Both the position numbers and the translations under genes were made by a program. Positions 36,325 through 38,509 of a stretch of DNA of 38,509 nucleotides are shown piece by piece; the first letter of the stretch is position 1, and every line of letters begins with the position of its first letter. The notes under the pieces were generated by a model that saw nothing but the letters and a program-made list of their open reading frames with translations, was not told the origin of the DNA and did not search any database. Origin of the DNA: Bacteroidota bacterium. GTDB lineage: Bacteria; Bacteroidota; Bacteroidia; B-17B0; Aurantibacillaceae. The stretch spans positions 1 through 38,509 of the forward strand of contig JAFDYB010000063.1 in NCBI GenBank assembly GCA_018267655.1, in the 5' to 3' direction.

Positions 36325-38086
36325 TTACTCAATGATTAATTTACCTTTTTTAATCACAGTTTTATATGTATTTTGAATGGTGTAAATGTATATGCCTTTT
36401 TGTAAATTTTCTAAATTAAAATGGGCCCTTTCTTCTGCTACTTTACCGGAATAAATTATTTTTCCGGTTAAATCAAAAATATTAAAATCTAACAAAACGT
36501 TTGTGAAATTTTCGATATAAATAAGTCCTCTATTAGGGTTTGGGTATAAGTTAATTAAACCATCATTAATATTAGTGTAGTTATTTAACCCGGCCACGCT
36601 TGGAGTGCAGTTGTTAGGATGTGCAAAAACATTTTGATTGTTTAATAGTTTGTTAAATGTGTTTAAAATAATTATTTTTATTTTTAAACTGTCTTTACCC
36701 CCAAATCCTCCTTTACCATAACTAGGTGTTTTGCCGGTAAAAGTATTAAAGGCAGAATTAACAATGACACCGCTGTTCGCACTTTTTTTTGCAACAATAA
36801 ATGTCCCAAAACCTACGGGTACGTATGGTGTTGCAGAGGTAGAGTTTCCATAATCCCAGCCAATTAATTCAATTTTACAAAATCCTGCGTTAACAGTGTC
36901 AATTTTCACATCTCCATTATTGTCGTAGCCTAATACTGTTGCTGCATCATATTCGTAAGATTGGCAATCTAATTGAGAATGAAAAGCCAAGCCGGTGCCT
37001 TGAAGCAATGGCGAATTATGTTCTACTATTTTATAGCCATAATTACCGTGATAAGGGTGCATACCATAAGCGCCTAAAAACCAATCAACGCCTATGCTAT
37101 TTAAAACAGGAAAGGATAATGTTGGGTTTGTCCATAATATTGTTTTTAAAAGTGGGTTTGTTTCAGGGTCAAGCGCAGCATTTTTATAGCATATAAGTTT
37201 AGTGTTGTTTACATCATATCGCACTTGCCAGCCCATAGTATTCCCTGAAAAAATTACACCGTGATTTCCGTTTGCAATAAATTTATCAAAATTAATTCTT
37301 GCATTTCTTGTCCAATACTCACTATGCCCTATAACTACTAAAATTTTTGAAATTGCTATTTCACTGTAATCATCTAAATCTCCATCTTGTATGTATTGCA
37401 CAGAAAACTGATTACTTAATGGTAATAGCCATTTTAAAAATGGATAACAATGATGCTTTACTTCGTTTATGATAAATGGACTTAATGGACGCAAAAAACC
37501 AACTTCGGTTTCTTTTATGTTTCCAATAGAATTAAATGCGTATAAACTCTTGTCTCCCGCATTATTATAAGCGGCTTCTGTATTGGAGGGGTATAGTATA
37601 GTGATATCAGCATTTTTTAACTTGTTTTTTATTACCAAATTAATTTTTCCGCCAACGTTATAAATTCCCGTTTTTAATCCTGAAGGTACTATGTATTTGT
37701 AAGTAGGACTGTACCCATAATTTAACCAGGGCGTAACGGTTGAGTTGGATTGGGCGCTTACATAACATACAAACGAATCTTTTTTATGCATGTGTGCATC
37801 AAAAATATAGGTGGTTTGCAATTTATTTATTTGCGAGCTAATATAAAAAACAATTGTATCGCCTGTAGTGTAGGAGCGTTTATTGGTGTAGCCATCAACA
37901 ACATTATTTATTACTGCTGATAATGAATTTGCTTTTGCTGCAATTATTGTTTGGTTAGGGTATTCGTTAAGTTCATATAAATCTAGTTTTGTGTTTGATT
38001 TATTTAAAGGCTCGTTGTATTGAGCTGTGCTATTTTGAACCGTTAATAAAAAAAAACAAAATTAAAAGGGGCGCTTTAATAAACAT
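36325..38086 (-). pseudogene. Dimethylformamidase-like T9SS cargo, frameshifted in the signal peptide
   Basis: The body resembles the large-subunit domain of N,N-dimethylformamidase (YIQDGDLDDY, VVIGHSEYWT, GNTMGWQVRYD). It ends in a type A T9SS sorting domain (INLYPNPNRGLIYIENF, IFDLTGKIIYSGK, LQKGIYIYTI). An Ig-like N-terminal region precedes it (YTTGDTIVFYIS). An ATG at 38086, just after a -7 box, opens a good signal peptide (MFIKAPLLILFFF), but nine A in a row at 38048-38056 (T on the coding strand) put it out of frame, ending at a nearby TAG. With eight, the frame reads through L-L-T-V-Q-N-S-T-A-Q-Y into the body and gives about 586 residues. Without the repair, the longest body frame starts at a TTG (37821) and has no signal. 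Candidate phase-variable gene or sequence error. The activity is not established: relatives are mostly of unknown function. Confidence 0.75.
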
Positions 38087-38103
38087 ATATACCTATATAA
38101 TTG

Positions 38104-38111
38104 CAAATATA
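38104..38111 (-). promoter_or_regulatory. -7 box of the dimethylformamidase-like gene
   Basis: The minus strand reads TATATTTG (TAnnTTTG), 17 bases before the ATG at 38086. It supports that ATG as the true start and hence the frameshift reading. Confidence 0.55.
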
Positions 38112-38164
38112 AGAATAAATTAGATAGTATCTTCGAGCTGTTTTTCGGAAGTCTTGACTTTTTG

Positions 38165-38190
38165 TTTCTTTGGGATCAAGCCAAAAGAAA
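38165..38190. repeat. Short inverted repeat, hairpin-prone
   Basis: TTTCTTTGGG (38165-38174) pairs with CCAAAAGAAA (38181-38190) with one mismatch across a short GATCAAG-type loop. Very similar TTTCTTT-GG-ATCAAG-CC-AAAAGAAA hairpins recur in intergenic DNA of many Bacteroidota in my recollection. It may be a terminator or a dispersed repeat. Confidence 0.4.
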
Positions 38191-38288
38191 GGAGAAAAAT
38201 GTTTTGCTTATTATTTGTGTTTTAACAATCCCTGCTCCTCCGAGGAGTGGAGAGTGGATGGGTAAAGAAATCGGCGTTTCGATCTTAT

Positions 38289-38509
38289 CTAACGCTCTTT
38301 ATTTTTCTGAAAATTTAATACCAAGTGCGGATATATTGTAGCTCTTCTGCCACCCCAATTAAGGGTACTTGTAAAATCAGCGCTGTTCTTGTTATAAAGC
38401 TCTACTACTTTATATATTTTACTCTTTGTTACGCCTAAAAATAAAGCATATTCCTCTGCTTTTTTATTAGGGTTAAATGATACAGAAAGTAATATTTGCC
38501 AGTAACTTC
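38289..38509 (-). pseudogene. Truncated IS630-type transposase, N-terminal helix-turn-helix part
   Basis: The minus-strand frame enters at the window edge and ends at TAG 38289-38291. It reads NPNKKAEEYALFLGVTKSKI, then YKVVELYNKNSADF and LNWGGRR. This is the N-terminal helix-turn-helix of IS630-family transposases or their ORF-A (the A-x-x-L-G-V-x-x-x-x-V-Y-x-x-V-x-x-Y-N pattern ending W-G-G-R-R). Directly after GGRR the homology stops and the frame continues as ATIYPHLVLNFQ to a stop. The junction coincides with an arm-like copy of the palindromic element (38318-38341). The rest of the transposase (DDE domain) is missing. The start lies outside the window. Confidence 0.6.
38318..38341. repeat. 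Solo copy of the palindromic-element arm
   Basis: 24 bases beginning ATACCAAG and ending ATATATTGTAG. It matches the inverse of the right arm of the 3607-3767 element at 21 of 24 positions. It sits at the point where the IS630-type transposase reading breaks off. No second arm is visible in the remaining window on the left, where the sequence to 38110 shows no matching right arm. It may be a degenerate end of the same element family. Confidence 0.45.

Noticed and set aside
36325..37821. The dimethylformamidase-like gene as an intact gene starting at 37821 (TTG)
   Set aside because: The start would fall in the middle of the protein-like region, with no signal peptide on a T9SS cargo. The upstream frame is protein-like back to the nine-A run.

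Overview
The window comes from an AT-rich member of the Bacteroidota. Three lines of evidence agree. (1) The TAnnTTTG -7 promoter box recurs in front of genes, for example at guaB, atpD, yidC, glmM, asd, apaG and the dimethylformamidase-like gene. (2) There are type IX secretion (T9SS) sorting domains of both type A and type B, with PorP/SprF partners. (3) Bacteroidota-specific forms of housekeeping genes are present: a stand-alone atpD-atpC pair with a very short epsilon subunit, and YidC with a large periplasmic domain. I cannot place it below phylum. No rRNA, tRNA or CRISPR array was seen.

Layout. 1-1530 is a debris zone: fragments of a tail-fibre-like gene, a small two-gene cassette (GNAT-like protein plus a 57-residue basic protein) and a transposase remnant. 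1531-15252 is mostly core metabolism: guaB-def, a 161-bp palindromic element, 3-hydroxybutyrate dehydrogenase, atpDC, a GyrI-like lipoprotein, yidC, a UbiA prenyltransferase, an IS3 remnant, glmM, a TM2-domain protein, asd, a TonB-C-like secreted protein and apaG. 15256-19548 (minus) is a three-gene surface O-acetylation cassette (two SGNH proteins and an MBOAT acyltransferase). 19636-24582 (plus) is a tightly packed run: miaA, an MFS transporter, a secreted protein of unknown function and a polysaccharide-deacetylase-like protein.

24579-36106 (minus) is the most striking region. It is a five-gene, nearly gapless run holding two successive pairs of giant secreted adhesin-like protein plus PorP/SprF outer-membrane protein, followed by an OmpA-family protein with the TPR/beta-propeller/carboxypeptidase-regulatory/OmpA layout of PorE. 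Both giant proteins share the same plan: an IgGFc-binding-like N-terminus, a run of Ig-like modules, three PKD domains and a type B T9SS signal. The locus looks like a self-contained surface adhesin export and anchoring system.

36325-38086 encodes a T9SS type A cargo with a dimethylformamidase-like domain. Its signal peptide is cut off from the body of the gene by one extra base in a run of nine A (plus strand), which could be a phase-variation switch or a read error. The right edge holds a truncated IS630-type transposase gene that runs into a sequence resembling one arm of the 3.6-kb palindromic element.

Several starts were moved from the longest possible reading to positions that fit a -7 box just upstream or stop/start overlap with the gene before (guaB, yidC, ubiA, TM2, apaG, deacetylase).
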